Positions 1 through 8,641 of a DNA stretch of 64,000 bases are shown in pieces; position 1 is the first letter of the stretch, and each line of letters begins with the position of its first letter. This stretch comes from Verrucomicrobiales bacterium (GTDB taxonomy: Bacteria > Verrucomicrobiota > Verrucomicrobiia > Verrucomicrobiales > DEV007), in NCBI GenBank assembly GCA_016795505.1, contig JAEUHH010000014.1, forward strand, positions 62,001 through 126,000. Direction: 5' to 3'. Below the pieces are notes generated by a model. That model did no database searches. It saw only the letters and a program-made list of their open reading frames with translations, and was not told the DNA's origin. The position numbers and the translations under genes were made by a program.

Positions 1-1
1 C

Positions 2-1246
2 CCGCTGGAGATCCCGGTGGCCAAGGGTCAGGATCCCGACGATGAGAATATCGTCATCGAGGCGGAGACGAGCGATCACGGCAAATTCTGTGCTCTGGCG
101 TTCAAGCTGTGGTCCGACAAATTCGTCGGCAAGCTGGTCTTCATCCGCGTCTACTCCGGCACCATTTCGAAGGGTGATACGGTGGTGAACCCCCGCACCC
201 GCAAGCGTGAGCGCGTGGGTCGCCTGATCCAGATTCAGTCCAACGAACACAAGGACATCGAGACCTGCTACGCCGGTGACATCGCCGCCATGGTGGGGGT
301 GAAGAACGTCAAGACGGGCGACACGTTGCACGCCGAAGACTTCGACATCATGCTGGAGCCGCCGGCGTTCCCCGAGCCGGTCATCTCGATGGCGGTCGAG
401 CCGAAGACCAAGGCCGACCAGGAGCGCATGGCCAATGCCCTCCAGCGCCTCGCTGAGGAAGATCCGACTTTCGTGGTCAGCACCGACGAAGAGACGGGCC
501 AGACGATCATCGCAGGCATGGGCGAGTTGCACCTGGAGATCATTCAGGACCGCATGAAGCGGGAGTTCAACGTGCTCACCGACGCCGGCAAGCCGCAGAT
601 CGCCTATCGCGAGACGATCACGCAGGGGGCCGATGGCGAATTCAAGCTCGTGAAGCAGACGGGTGGTCGCGGTCAATATGGCCACGTCGTCCTGAAGGTC
701 ACGCCCAATGAGCGCGGCAAGGGGCTGACGATCGAAAACAAGGTCGTTGGCGGCACGATTCCCAAGGAATACATCAATCCCTGTATCGCCGGTATCACCG
801 AAGCCATGAACAATGGTGTCATTGCTGGCTATCCGGTCGTCGATGTCCATGTCGATCTGCTCGACGGTTCCTTCCACGAAGTGGACTCCAGCGAGCACGC
901 CTTCAAAATGGCGGCCATTCTGGCCACCAAGGAGGGCTTCAAAAAGGCCAAGTGCATCCTGCTGGAGCCGATCATGGCAGTCGAAGTGGCCACTCCCGAC
1001 GATTACCAGGGAGACATCATCGGCGACTTGAACCGCCGCCGTGGCCGCATCGGCCAAATTGACACCAAGAACGGCCTCAGCATTGTGAAATCCGAGGTGC
1101 CGCTCTCCGAAATGTTCGGCTACTCCACCGACATGCGCAGCCTTTCCAGCGGCCGCGCCAGCTACTCCATGGAGCCATCCCACTTTGAGCAGGTGCCCAA
1201 CAACATCGTCGAGAGCATCGTCGAACAGCGGGGCGGCAAGAAGTAA
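2..1246 (+). CDS. fusA: Elongation factor G, 3' part (truncated by window edge)
   Basis: Translational GTPase that moves tRNA and mRNA through the ribosome. Only about 414 C-terminal residues are present; the frame is open to the left edge (PLEIPVAKGQ...), so the GTP-binding domain lies outside the window. The visible part covers domain II (FCALAFKLWSDKFVGKLVF, then VYSG), domain III (SMAVEPKTKADQERM), domain IV with the tip sequence TGGRGQYGHV, and domain V (LEPIMAVEVATPDDYQGD). It ends 42 bp before rpsJ. No tuf gene lies between them, so the str-type operon runs straight into the S10 operon. Identity is certain. Confidence 0.97.
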   Translation, partial: PLEIPVAKGQDPDDENIVIEAETSDHGKFCALAFKLWSDKFVGKLVFIRVYSGTISKGDTVVNPRTRKRERVGRLIQIQSNEHKDIETCYAGDIAAMVGVKNVKTGDTLHAEDFDIMLEPPAFPEPVISMAVEPKTKADQERMANALQRLAEEDPTFVVSTDEETGQTIIAGMGELHLEIIQDRMKREFNVLTDAGKPQIAYRETITQGADGEFKLVKQTGGRGQYGHVVLKVTPNERGKGLTIENKVVGGTIPKEYINPCIAGITEAMNNGVIAGYPVVDVHVDLLDGSFHEVDSSEHAFKMAAILATKEGFKKAKCILLEPIMAVEVATPDDYQGDIIGDLNRRRGRIGQIDTKNGLSIVKSEVPLSEMFGYSTDMRSLSSGRASYSMEPSHFEQVPNNIVESIVEQRGGKK

Positions 1247-1288
1247 TCATCCCAGAGCACTTTCAACGAATCACCGAGGCGCATCACC

Positions 1289-1597
1289 ATGCACAGCACC
1301 AGCATCAGAATCCGGCTGCGGGCCTACGACTATCGGCTTCTCGACAAGTCGACGCAGGACATCGTGGAAACCGCCAAGCGCACTGGCGCCAAAGTGGCGG
1401 GTCCCATCCCGCTGCCGACCCGCATCGAAAAATTCAGCGTGAACCGCTCGCCCCACGTCAACAAGAAGTCGGCCGAGCAGTTCGAAATCCGCACCCACAA
1501 GCGGTTGCTCGACATCGTCGATCCCACCGCGCACACCGTCGATGAGCTGAAGAAGCTCAACCTGCCGGCGGGTGTGGACATCACCATCAAGATCTAA
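1289..1597 (+). CDS. rpsJ: Ribosomal protein S10
   Basis: 102-residue small-subunit protein, normal family length, also known in other bacteria as the antitermination partner NusE. Conserved stretches are IRIRLRAYD near the N-terminus, [20 protein letters not shown] in the middle and RTHKRLLDI. The ATG at 1289 gives the standard N-terminus; no strong Shine-Dalgarno sequence is visible, as for many genes in this cluster. First gene of the S10 block, followed by rplC after 68 bp. Confidence 0.97.
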   Translation: MHSTSIRIRLRAYDYRLLDKSTQDIVETAKRTGAKVAGPIPLPTRIEKFSVNRSPHVNKKSAEQFEIRTHKRLLDIVDPTAHTVDELKKLNLPAGVDITIKI

Positions 1598-1665
1598 TTA
1601 ACAGCGACGGGAACAAACCTTATCGCTACGGACCCTTTTACTGACCTCCACTGAGGATTTCGGCC

Positions 1666-2304
1666 ATGAGCATCGGATTGATTGGCAAGAAAATTGGCAT
1701 GACCCGGATTTTCACCGACAAAGGCGAGTCGATCGCCGTGACGGTGATTGATGTCAGCGACAACGTCATTCTGCAGAAAAAGACGCAGGAGAAGGACGGC
1801 TACACCGCGGTTCAGGTGGGATACGACGACCAGAAAGAGTCGCGGATGAACCAGCCGCTGGGTGGTCATTTCAAGGCCAACGGTTCCGGCCCGAAGCGTG
1901 TCGTCCGTGAGTTCCGCCTCGACAGCGATGATCAACTGCCGGAAGGCGCCCATCCCGGAGTCGACCTATTTGAGGAAGGCCAGTGGATCGACGTGATCGG
2001 CACCTCGAAGGGCAAGGGCTTCCAGGGCACCATGGTCCGCCATAATTTCAAAGGCCAGCGCCAGACCCACGGCTCCATGATGCACCGCCGAACCGGCGCC
2101 ATCGGCTGCCGCTCCACCCCCGGTCGCGTGTGGCCCGGACAGAAAATGCCAGGCCAACTCGGTAATGACCGCCGCACCGTGCAGAATCTGAAGGTTGTGA
2201 AAAAGCGGCCCGAGGACAATGTGATCCTCGTCAGCGGCGCGGTGCCGGGCGCGAAGGGTGGATACGTCATCATCCGCCCGTCCAAGAAGAAAACCGGCAA
2301 GTGA
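1666..2304 (+). CDS. rplC: Ribosomal protein L3
   Basis: 212-residue large-subunit assembly protein. The N-terminus MSIGLIGKKIGMTRIF is diagnostic, and the loop reaching the peptidyl-transferase centre is seen as GAIGCRSTPGRVWPGQKMPG, with the glutamine that PrmB methylates in other bacteria in the MPGQLG segment. A GAGGA sequence lies about 10 bp before the ATG. Sits between rpsJ and rplD as in the classical S10 operon. Confidence 0.97.
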   Translation: MSIGLIGKKIGMTRIFTDKGESIAVTVIDVSDNVILQKKTQEKDGYTAVQVGYDDQKESRMNQPLGGHFKANGSGPKRVVREFRLDSDDQLPEGAHPGVDLFEEGQWIDVIGTSKGKGFQGTMVRHNFKGQRQTHGSMMHRRTGAIGCRSTPGRVWPGQKMPGQLGNDRRTVQNLKVVKKRPEDNVILVSGAVPGAKGGYVIIRPSKKKTGK

Positions 2305-2373
2305 TATCCGCCCAACCCGCGCGCTCCCGAGCCACCACCCTGAAACCGAGGCAATTTTACCTTTTCCAAGATC

Positions 2374-2991
2374 ATGGCTGCTAAAGCACTTACCCTGGAC
2401 GAAGCCAAACAGGCGAATTTCGCTGTCGTCGAAGACGATGGACGCGGCAATCAGGCCGTCCATGATGTCGTCGTCGCGATGCACGCCAATCGGCGCTCCG
2501 GCACCGCGAATTCCAAGACCCGCGGCGAGGTCAACATCACCGGCAAAAAGCCCTGGCGTCAGAAAGGCACCGGCCGCGCCCGTGCCGGCGGCAATGCCTC
2601 TCCGATTTGGGAGGGTGGCGGTGTCGTTTTCGGTCCTCGTCCCCGGGATTACTCCAAGAAGGTCAACAAAGGCACCCGTCGTCTCGCCTTCGCCAAGGCG
2701 CTGAGCGAGCGGATCAAGGAAGGGGATGTGCTGGTGGTGGATTCCTTCTCGATCACCGATGGCAAGACCCGGTCTTTCGCCAAAGAGATTTCCGGTCTCA
2801 CCGACGCCAAAAAGGTCATCGTCGTCGGCAATAAGTTCGACGAAACCACCAAGCGGGCTGCCCGCAACTATGCCTCCGCCCTGCTGATGAGCGCCGCGGA
2901 ACTGAACACCGAGCACGTCCTGTATTTCGGCAAGATCGTCGTCGTCAAAGACGCCCTCGCCACCCTGGCCGGCCGCACTGGCGCCAACTGA
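2374..2991 (+). CDS. rplD: Ribosomal protein L4
   Basis: 205-residue large-subunit protein lining the peptide exit tunnel. The tunnel loop is recognisable: RRSGTANSKTRGEVNITGKK, then PWRQKGTGRARAG and GPRPRDYSKKVNK. Start ATG 2374 has no obvious Shine-Dalgarno. In enterobacteria L4 autoregulates the S10 operon; no matching leader structure is visible here. Followed by rplW after 39 bp. Confidence 0.97.
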   Translation: MAAKALTLDEAKQANFAVVEDDGRGNQAVHDVVVAMHANRRSGTANSKTRGEVNITGKKPWRQKGTGRARAGGNASPIWEGGGVVFGPRPRDYSKKVNKGTRRLAFAKALSERIKEGDVLVVDSFSITDGKTRSFAKEISGLTDAKKVIVVGNKFDETTKRAARNYASALLMSAAELNTEHVLYFGKIVVVKDALATLAGRTGAN

Positions 2992-3030
2992 TCTCACCGT
3001 CGCCCCAACCAACCGACACCGAACAGTCCC

Positions 3031-3315
3031 ATGAAAGACATTTTCCAGGTCATCGACACCATCCAGTTGAGCGAAAAGGCGACCCTCCTCACCGAGAAGA
3101 ACAACGAGTACGTCTTCAAAGTGAACCGCCGTGCCAACAAGCTGGAGATCAAGCAGGCGGTCGAGAAACTTTTCGGCAAGAAGGTGGCCGACGTCCGCAC
3201 GGCCAACTACGATGGCAAGAAGAAGCGCGAGCGTCGCGCCGACTTCGGCCGCACCGCCCATTGGAAGAAGGCCTTTGTCAAACTCGCCGAGGGTGAGTCC
3301 ATCGAGATCGTCTGA
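3031..3315 (+). CDS. rplW: Ribosomal protein L23
   Basis: 94-residue protein at the tunnel exit, which in other bacteria is the docking site for trigger factor and SRP. The signature LLTEKNNEYVFKVNRRANK with IKQAVEKLFGKKV is typical; length is normal. Located between rplD and rplB. Confidence 0.96.
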   Translation: MKDIFQVIDTIQLSEKATLLTEKNNEYVFKVNRRANKLEIKQAVEKLFGKKVADVRTANYDGKKKRERRADFGRTAHWKKAFVKLAEGESIEIV

Positions 3316-3378
3316 TCCCGCCCCAGCCTGATGCCTTCCCGGTAACCCAAACAGAAACCGACCCAACCCTTTCGAGCC

Positions 3379-4224
3379 ATGCCGCTGAAACAATACAAGC
3401 CGATCACTCCGTCGAATCGCTACAAATTGCTGCCCGACTTTGCGGAGATCACCAAGGACTCGCCGGAAAAGAGCCTCACCGTCGCGCTGAAGAAGTCCGG
3501 CGGCCGCAACAACAACGGCCGGATCACCTGCCGGCACCGCGGGGGTGGTCACAAGCGGAAATACCGTCTCATCGACTTCAAGCGCACCCGTCGCGACGAG
3601 GCCGCGAAGGTCATCGCCATCGAGTACGATCCGAACCGCACCGCCCGCATCGCGCTCATCGAGTACGGCGACGGCCAGAAGAGCTACATCATCGCCCCCC
3701 GCGGTCTCGAAGTCGGAGCCGAGGTGGTCGCTGGTGAAAAGGCGCCGATCAAGCCCGGCAATGCCCTCCCGCTGTCCAAGGTTCCGACCGGTTCCGTCAT
3801 CCACAACGTCGAACTGATCCCCGGCCGCGGCGGCAAGGTCGCCCGGAGCGCCGGCCAGAGCTGCATCCTTTCCAACCGCGAAGGCGACTACGCGCTGATC
3901 AAGATGCCCTCCGGCGAGATCCGGAAAATCAATGTGCAGTGCTACGCCACCATCGGCGTGGTGGGCAACTCCGACCACATGAACGTTTCCAGCGCCAAGG
4001 CCGGCCGCACCCGCTGGCTCGGCGTGCGCCCGACCGTGCGCGGCATGTGTATGAACCCGGTCGACCACCCGAACGGCGGTGGTGAGGGCAAGTCCAAGTC
4101 CGGTGGTGGTCGCCAGCACCTGAAGAGCCCCTGGGGCCACGCGAAGGGCCAGAAGACCCGCCAGAAGTTCAAGTCCACCAACAAGTTCATCGTGCAGCGC
4201 CGCAACGCCAAGAAGCGTGGCTGA
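3379..4224 (+). CDS. rplB: Ribosomal protein L2
   Basis: 281-residue large-subunit protein near the peptidyl-transferase centre. Contains [21 protein letters not shown] near residue 40 and the C-terminal block [20 protein letters not shown] with the conserved histidine important for activity in other bacteria. Normal length; ATG 3379 chosen because the frame upstream has no better start. Followed by rpsS after 57 bp. Confidence 0.97.
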   Translation: MPLKQYKPITPSNRYKLLPDFAEITKDSPEKSLTVALKKSGGRNNNGRITCRHRGGGHKRKYRLIDFKRTRRDEAAKVIAIEYDPNRTARIALIEYGDGQKSYIIAPRGLEVGAEVVAGEKAPIKPGNALPLSKVPTGSVIHNVELIPGRGGKVARSAGQSCILSNREGDYALIKMPSGEIRKINVQCYATIGVVGNSDHMNVSSAKAGRTRWLGVRPTVRGMCMNPVDHPNGGGEGKSKSGGGRQHLKSPWGHAKGQKTRQKFKSTNKFIVQRRNAKKRG

Positions 4225-4281
4225 TCAGGCCCGATGATGCCCGCCCTTTTCCCCACACTCTCACCAACCCGCTGACACGCC

Positions 4282-4560
4282 ATGGGACGCTCCCTGAAAA
4301 AAGGACCTTACGTCGAGCAGAAGCTGCTGCTGAAGATCGACCGCCAGAACGAGGCACCGCATAAGAAGCCGATCAAGACCTGGTCGCGCCGCTCGATGAT
4401 CACGCCCGATTTCGTCGGCCACACCTTCCTCGTACATAACGGCAAGGATTTCATCTCTGTCTTCGTCACGGAAAACATGGTCGGCCACAAGCTGGGCGAG
4501 TTTTCCCCGACCCGTAAGTTCGCCGGCCACAGCGGCCACAACCCGAAGATCAAGGGCTGA
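4282..4560 (+). CDS. rpsS: Ribosomal protein S19
   Basis: 92-residue protein of the small-subunit head. [11 protein letters not shown] at the N-terminus, [14 protein letters not shown] in the middle and [15 protein letters not shown] at the C-terminus identify it. In most bacteria rplV follows directly; here about 980 bp with an unrelated secreted-protein gene separate them. Confidence 0.97.
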   Translation: MGRSLKKGPYVEQKLLLKIDRQNEAPHKKPIKTWSRRSMITPDFVGHTFLVHNGKDFISVFVTENMVGHKLGEFSPTRKFAGHSGHNPKIKG

Positions 4561-4589
4561 TAGCCCCTCCCGGCTCGATTTGCTGTTTC

Positions 4590-4633
4590 CGATCCAACCC
4601 TGTTGCTTCGCCGATATGACCCTGTTTGATCGC
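4590..4633 (-). repeat. Two tandem copies of the 22-bp palindromic repeat
   Basis: Read on the minus strand, two adjoining 22-bp units (4633-4612 and 4611-4590) contain GATCAAACAGGGTCATATC and GAAGCAACAGGGTTGGATC. They match the unit found at 52117-52182 and elsewhere in this window, with the invariant core ACAGGGT. They lie in the leader of the coiled-coil gene, 46 bp before its preferred ATG at 4679; another in-frame ATG (4616) falls inside the repeat. Confidence 0.75.
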
Positions 4634-4678
4634 ATCACCCCTGGCTTCCCGGCCGTCTCCGCGTCTCGCGGTGGCGCG

Positions 4679-5455
4679 ATGGGGCGTTTGGGTGCGGTCG
4701 TGATGGCGGTGGTGATCTACTTGGGGGTTTCCGTGGGTCAGGAAGCGACTCCTTCCGCGATTGAGGCGGCAGAGCTGAAGACCGCCCTCGAGGTCGCCCG
4801 CAAGCAATTGGCTGAAACGGAAGCGTCTCTCGCCAAGTCCGAAGAGGCCAAAATCGCCCTGCAGGGCACCGTGGCCGAAGCCAACCGGGTCGCCGGCGAA
4901 GTGCGCGCCCAGTATGAGGAATTGCTGCTCCGCATGGCCTCTCTGGGTGTCGATCTGGTGAAGCCTGACCCGAAGAGCCTAGAGCAGCGCCTGCTCGCCG
5001 CCGTTCGCGACCGCGATGTCGCCGAGCGCCACAAGCAGGACCTCGCGCGGCACTTGGCCCAGCTCAGCGAAGCCTCCGTCGCCTATCTGCAAACCACCGT
5101 TTCCCCCCAGCCCGAGGCTCAGGCCGCTCTGGAGCGGGAGTTGACCGCCGCCAGCCAGGCGCTCAGCGCCGCCACGTTGGCGGATGCCTCCACGACCGCC
5201 ACTGCCCGGCGCCTCGATGATGGCCGGGTGGTCAGCATCGACTCCGAGATCGGACTGGTGGTGGTGAATGTCGGCCGCCAGAGCGGTGTTCGTGTCGGCA
5301 TGCCGCTGAATGTTTCCCGTGAAGAAAAGCCGGTGGGCACGGCCTTGGTGGTGGATGTCCGCGACTCGATCGCCGGCGCCCTGCTTCAGGATGTCGTAAC
5401 CGACCAGGAAGTGAAGGTCGGCGACCGCATCAAGCCCCGTCCCGATGCGCTTTGA
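4679..5455 (+). CDS. Secreted coiled-coil protein with FlgT-C-like beta domain, inserted in the ribosomal operon
   Basis: About 258 residues from ATG 4679. A hydrophobic segment near the N-terminus (LGAVVMAVVIYLGVSV) looks like a signal peptide. Residues about 30-130 are alanine-, glutamate- and lysine-rich with heptad character and probably form a coiled coil. The C-terminal 70 residues, from GRVVSIDSEIGLVVVNVG through GVRVGMPLNVSREEKPVG to KVGDRIKP, resemble the small beta-barrel seen at the C-terminus of flagellar FlgT and in many PVC exported proteins (recalled, not searched). In-frame starts at TTG 4580 and ATG 4616 were not chosen because they begin in or before the 22-bp repeats. It sits between rpsS and rplV with no ribosomal motif. 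Function unknown. Confidence 0.8.
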   Translation: MGRLGAVVMAVVIYLGVSVGQEATPSAIEAAELKTALEVARKQLAETEASLAKSEEAKIALQGTVAEANRVAGEVRAQYEELLLRMASLGVDLVKPDPKSLEQRLLAAVRDRDVAERHKQDLARHLAQLSEASVAYLQTTVSPQPEAQAALERELTAASQALSAATLADASTTATARRLDDGRVVSIDSEIGLVVVNVGRQSGVRVGMPLNVSREEKPVGTALVVDVRDSIAGALLQDVVTDQEVKVGDRIKPRPDAL

Positions 5456-5540
5456 TCAATGACTTCCGGCTTTTCCCGAAACCGCTTAACGATCTATCCC
5501 TTCATTTTTCCCTCAGAACCCGCAGCCTGACCTCAAGACC

Positions 5541-6029
5541 ATGGACGTGATTTCGACCTACAAGTATGCCCGCATTTCGGCCCGCAAGGCCCGTGACGTG
5601 GCCCGGGAAATCCAAGGATTGCCGGTGTCCGCCGCGCTGGACATCCTGACGTTCACCCCGAGGAAGGCCGCGCACCTCATCGGCAAGACGGTGAAAGCCG
5701 CCATGGCCGACGCGGAAAACAATTTTGAACTTTCCGTCGAGAGTCTCGTTGTCAAAGAGGCATCGATCGGCGAAGGTCCGACCTTCAAGCGGTTCCAGCC
5801 GCGGGCTCGCGGTTCGGCGGGTGCGATTCGCAAGCGCACCAGTCACATTCGGATCGTGTTGACCGATGGTGTCGACTCCGGTGGCAAGAAGGAGTCGGTC
5901 GTCGAAGCCGAGGAGGTCTCCCCCGAGGAAGAGGCTCCCAAAAAGCCGGCGGCCGCCAAGAAGAAAGCCACTGCCAAGAAGAAGGCGACCGCCAAGAAGA
6001 AAACTGCCGCCAAGGCTTCGGCCGAGTGA
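5541..6029 (+). CDS. rplV: Ribosomal protein L22 with lysine-rich C-terminal tail
   Basis: 162-residue large-subunit protein; the first 110 residues are the standard fold (YARISARKARDVAREIQG; SLVVKEASIGEGPTFKRFQP; RTSHIRIVL), with the beta-hairpin that lines the exit tunnel. The rest is an extension: an acidic linker (VVEAEEVSPEEEAPKK) and three repeats of AKKKATAKKK type reminiscent of histone H1-like tails. The tail repeats at DNA level between about 5950 and 6020. Such tails are known on some PVC and actinobacterial ribosomal proteins; the role here is unknown. Confidence 0.96.
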   Translation: MDVISTYKYARISARKARDVAREIQGLPVSAALDILTFTPRKAAHLIGKTVKAAMADAENNFELSVESLVVKEASIGEGPTFKRFQPRARGSAGAIRKRTSHIRIVLTDGVDSGGKKESVVEAEEVSPEEEAPKKPAAAKKKATAKKKATAKKKTAAKASAE

Positions 6030-6082
6030 TCCCGACATTCCGCACAGGAACCAATCGAAAGTAATTCAACGACACACGCATC

Positions 6083-6799
6083 ATGGGTCAGAAAGTTCAT
6101 CCCACCGGCTTCCGTCTCGCGGTCAACAAAGACTGGCGCTCGAAATGGTATGCCCCCGAAGGCGATTTCGCCGATCAGTTGCACAGCGATCTGGCGATCC
6201 GCGCCTATCTGCGCGAAAAGCTGCAGATGGCTGCCATCTCCAAGGTCGTCATCGAGCGCGCATGGAACAGTGTCCGGGTGACCCTGCACACCTCGCGTCC
6301 TGGTCTGGTGATCGGTCGCAAGGGATCGGAGATCGAGCGGATGACCAATGACATCTCGCAGCGTTGCGGCGGGGCTCAGGTCAAAATCGACATTTTCGAA
6401 ATCAAGCAGCCCGAACTGGATGCCCAGTTGATCGCGGAGAATGTCGCGGTCCAGCTCGAGCGCCGCATTTCCTTCCGCCGCGCCATGAAGCGGGCGGTCC
6501 AGACCGCGATCGACTTCGGTGCCGACGGCGTCCGGATCCGTTGTGCCGGTCGTCTGGGTGGTGCGGATATCGCCCGCTCTGAAGAATATCGCGAGGGCAA
6601 GGTGCCGTTGCAGACCCTGCGCGTTCCGATCGACTTTGGCTTTGCCGAAGCCCGCACCACGTGGGGCATCATCGGCGTGAAATGCTGGATCAACCGACCC
6701 GAGGACGCCGGCCAGGGAAGTGGCCAGCAGCGTGGCGGTGGCCAGCGCCGCGGCGGTCGCGGTGAGGGTGGTGGCGGTGGCCGTCGCCGTTCCTCGTGA
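6083..6799 (+). CDS. rpsC: Ribosomal protein S3 with Arg/Gly-rich tail
   Basis: 238-residue small-subunit protein near the mRNA entry channel. MGQKVHPTGFRLAVNKDW at the N-terminus, the KH-domain loop VIGRKGSEIERM near residue 75 and CAGRLGGADIARSE in the C-terminal domain identify it. The final 28 residues are a low-complexity Gly/Arg/Gln tail (GGGQRRGGRGEGGGGGRRR) not present in E. coli S3. Lies between rplV and rplP as usual. Confidence 0.96.
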   Translation: MGQKVHPTGFRLAVNKDWRSKWYAPEGDFADQLHSDLAIRAYLREKLQMAAISKVVIERAWNSVRVTLHTSRPGLVIGRKGSEIERMTNDISQRCGGAQVKIDIFEIKQPELDAQLIAENVAVQLERRISFRRAMKRAVQTAIDFGADGVRIRCAGRLGGADIARSEEYREGKVPLQTLRVPIDFGFAEARTTWGIIGVKCWINRPEDAGQGSGQQRGGGQRRGGRGEGGGGGRRRSS

Positions 6800-6870
6800 G
6801 AATCCGGTAACCTGCGCCCGTCGAGACCCTAAGATCGAAACCATCAACTGACTGAGAAGGAGATTTTGCC

Positions 6871-7290
6871 ATGCCCTTGATGCCCAAACGAGTCAAGTTT
6901 CGCAAAGCCCACCGCGGGAGCCGCGCCGGGAATGCGAAGCGTGGAACCAAGGTGAGCTACGGAGAGTTCGGCCTGCAGACCCTGGAGCGGGGCTGGATCA
7001 CGAACCGCCAGATCGAAGCCTGCCGTGTGGCCATCAACCGCCACCTGAAAAGAAAGGGCAAAGTCTGGATCCGTATCTTCCCCCACAAGCCGGTCACGGC
7101 CCGTCCGCCGGAAACCCGAATGGGTAAGGGCAAGGGCGCTCCGGAATTCTGGGTCGCCGTGGTCCGTCCCGGTACGATGCTGTTCGAAGTGGCCGGCGTC
7201 TCCGAGACGGCCGCCAAGGACGCCATGCGCCGTGCCGCCGCCAAGTTGGGCCTGCGTTGCCGTTTCGTCATCCGCGACAGTCACCAGTGA
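6871..7290 (+). CDS. rplP: Ribosomal protein L16
   Basis: 139-residue protein of the tRNA-binding face of the large subunit. [16 protein letters not shown] at the start and [20 protein letters not shown] near the end are typical. An AAGGAG at 6857-6862, 8 bp before ATG 6871, is one of the clearest Shine-Dalgarno sequences in the cluster and supports the start. Confidence 0.97.
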   Translation: MPLMPKRVKFRKAHRGSRAGNAKRGTKVSYGEFGLQTLERGWITNRQIEACRVAINRHLKRKGKVWIRIFPHKPVTARPPETRMGKGKGAPEFWVAVVRPGTMLFEVAGVSETAAKDAMRRAAAKLGLRCRFVIRDSHQ

Positions 7291-7343
7291 TTTGCACCCT
7301 GTTTCCGTTTTATCTCCATTTGACCCACAGCCCGAGCTGATCC

Positions 7344-7538
7344 ATGAAAATCAAGGAACTTCGCGAAATGAGCGTTGAGGAACTGGCGGCCCGCCGTCGC
7401 GACCTCAAGGAAGAGATGTTGAATCTCCGCGTCCAGCAGCAGAGCGGCCAACTGGAAAACCCGGCCCGCATCCGTCAGGTGCGCCGGGAAGTGGCCCGCA
7501 TCGAGACGGTGATGACGACCAAGCGTGTCGCGGCCTGA
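7344..7538 (+). CDS. rpmC: Ribosomal protein L29
   Basis: 64-residue large-subunit protein of normal length: MKIKELREMSVEELAARR at the N-terminus and LNLRVQQQSGQLENPARI in the middle. Preceded by rplP (53 bp) and followed by rpsQ (71 bp), the canonical order. Confidence 0.95.
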   Translation: MKIKELREMSVEELAARRRDLKEEMLNLRVQQQSGQLENPARIRQVRREVARIETVMTTKRVAA

Positions 7539-7609
7539 GCCCGATACCTGGCCCGAACCGGCGATCCGGCAGAGATTTTCCGACAGCAAGCATTTGAATT
7601 TTTGAAAAG

Positions 7610-7891
7610 ATGAGCGATACACCGACCCCAACCGAGGAATCAACCGAACGCGGTCTGCGCAAGACCCGGATCGGCGTGGTGGTTTCCGACAAGATGGCCA
7701 AGACGATCGTCGTCGAGGTGATGCGCCGCGTGCCGCATCCCCGCTTCAGCAAGATCGTGAAGCTGACCAAGAAGCTTTACGTCCACGACGAAAACGGCGA
7801 GGCCAAGATCGGCGACAAGGTGATGGTGATGGAGACCCGGCCGATGAGCAAACTGAAGCGCTGGCGTCTCCTGAAGGTGCTGGCCCACTGA
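7610..7891 (+). CDS. rpsQ: Ribosomal protein S17
   Basis: 93-residue small-subunit protein with an OB fold. The core begins at [32 protein letters not shown] and [24 protein letters not shown] follow. About 12 extra N-terminal residues, rich in Thr and Glu, precede the family core. ATG 7610 lacks a clear Shine-Dalgarno. Confidence 0.96.
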   Translation: MSDTPTPTEESTERGLRKTRIGVVVSDKMAKTIVVEVMRRVPHPRFSKIVKLTKKLYVHDENGEAKIGDKVMVMETRPMSKLKRWRLLKVLAH

Positions 7892-7963
7892 TGGTGGACC
7901 GGTGTCCGATGGCAGGCAGTATCGCAGACTCTGTAACGTAGTAACTTTTTCCCCAGACGAATC

Positions 7964-8329
7964 ATGATCCAGATGGAGAGCCAGGTTCAGGTGGCCGACA
8001 ATACCGGCGCCCGTGTCGCCAAGATGATCGGTGTGATCGGCAAGCGCACACGTACCGCCAGCATTGGCGATATCATCACCGCCCACATCCGCGAGTCGAT
8101 CCCGACCGCCAACGTGAAGAAGGGCGATGTGGTGCGCGCCGTGGTGGTGCGGACGGCCGCTCCGATTCGCCGGGAGGACGGCTCGGTGCTGCGGTTCGAC
8201 CGCAATGCCATCGTCATCATCGACAAGGACAAGAATCCCCGCGGCACCCGTATCTTCGGGCCCGTTGCCCGTGAATTGCGGGAAAAGAACTTCATGAAGA
8301 TCGTGTCACTCGCACCGGAGGTGTTGTAA
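7964..8329 (+). CDS. rplN: Ribosomal protein L14
   Basis: 121-residue large-subunit protein. [37 protein letters not shown] and [20 protein letters not shown] are diagnostic. Only 7 bp separate its stop from the rplX start, so these two are probably translationally coupled. Confidence 0.97.
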   Translation: MIQMESQVQVADNTGARVAKMIGVIGKRTRTASIGDIITAHIRESIPTANVKKGDVVRAVVVRTAAPIRREDGSVLRFDRNAIVIIDKDKNPRGTRIFGPVARELREKNFMKIVSLAPEVL

Positions 8330-8336
8330 TCGCGCC

Positions 8337-8579
8337 ATGGCCAATCGAATCAAGACCCACGTCAAGAAGAACGACGAAGTGATCGTGATCTCGGGGAACC
8401 ACAAGGGTTCCACCGGGCGCGTCCTTCAGGTGTTCCCCGAAAAGCAGCAGGTGATCGTCGAAGGCGTGCGCCTGATCAAGAAGCACTCGAAGCGCTCGCA
8501 GGATCGTCCTGATGGCGGCATCATCGAGCGCGAGGGCCCCATCCATATCTCGAACGTCAAGCTCGTCTCGAACGGCTGA
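8337..8579 (+). CDS. rplX: Ribosomal protein L24
   Basis: 80-residue assembly-initiator protein with a KOW motif ([20 protein letters not shown]). Slightly short at the C-terminus compared with the roughly 100-residue E. coli protein, ending [11 protein letters not shown]. Starts 7 bp after rplN. Confidence 0.95.
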   Translation: MANRIKTHVKKNDEVIVISGNHKGSTGRVLQVFPEKQQVIVEGVRLIKKHSKRSQDRPDGGIIEREGPIHISNVKLVSNG

Positions 8580-8641
8580 TCCCAGCCGGACCGGGAAAGA
8601 ACTCCGTCCATTTCACACCCCACTCACAGGAAGGCAAAGCC

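Noticed and set aside
1966-4140. 724-codon open frame on the minus strand across rplC-rplB
   Set aside because: It runs antisense to five certain ribosomal genes; long antisense frames are expected in GC-rich DNA, and its product is Gly/Ala/Asp-rich without motifs.
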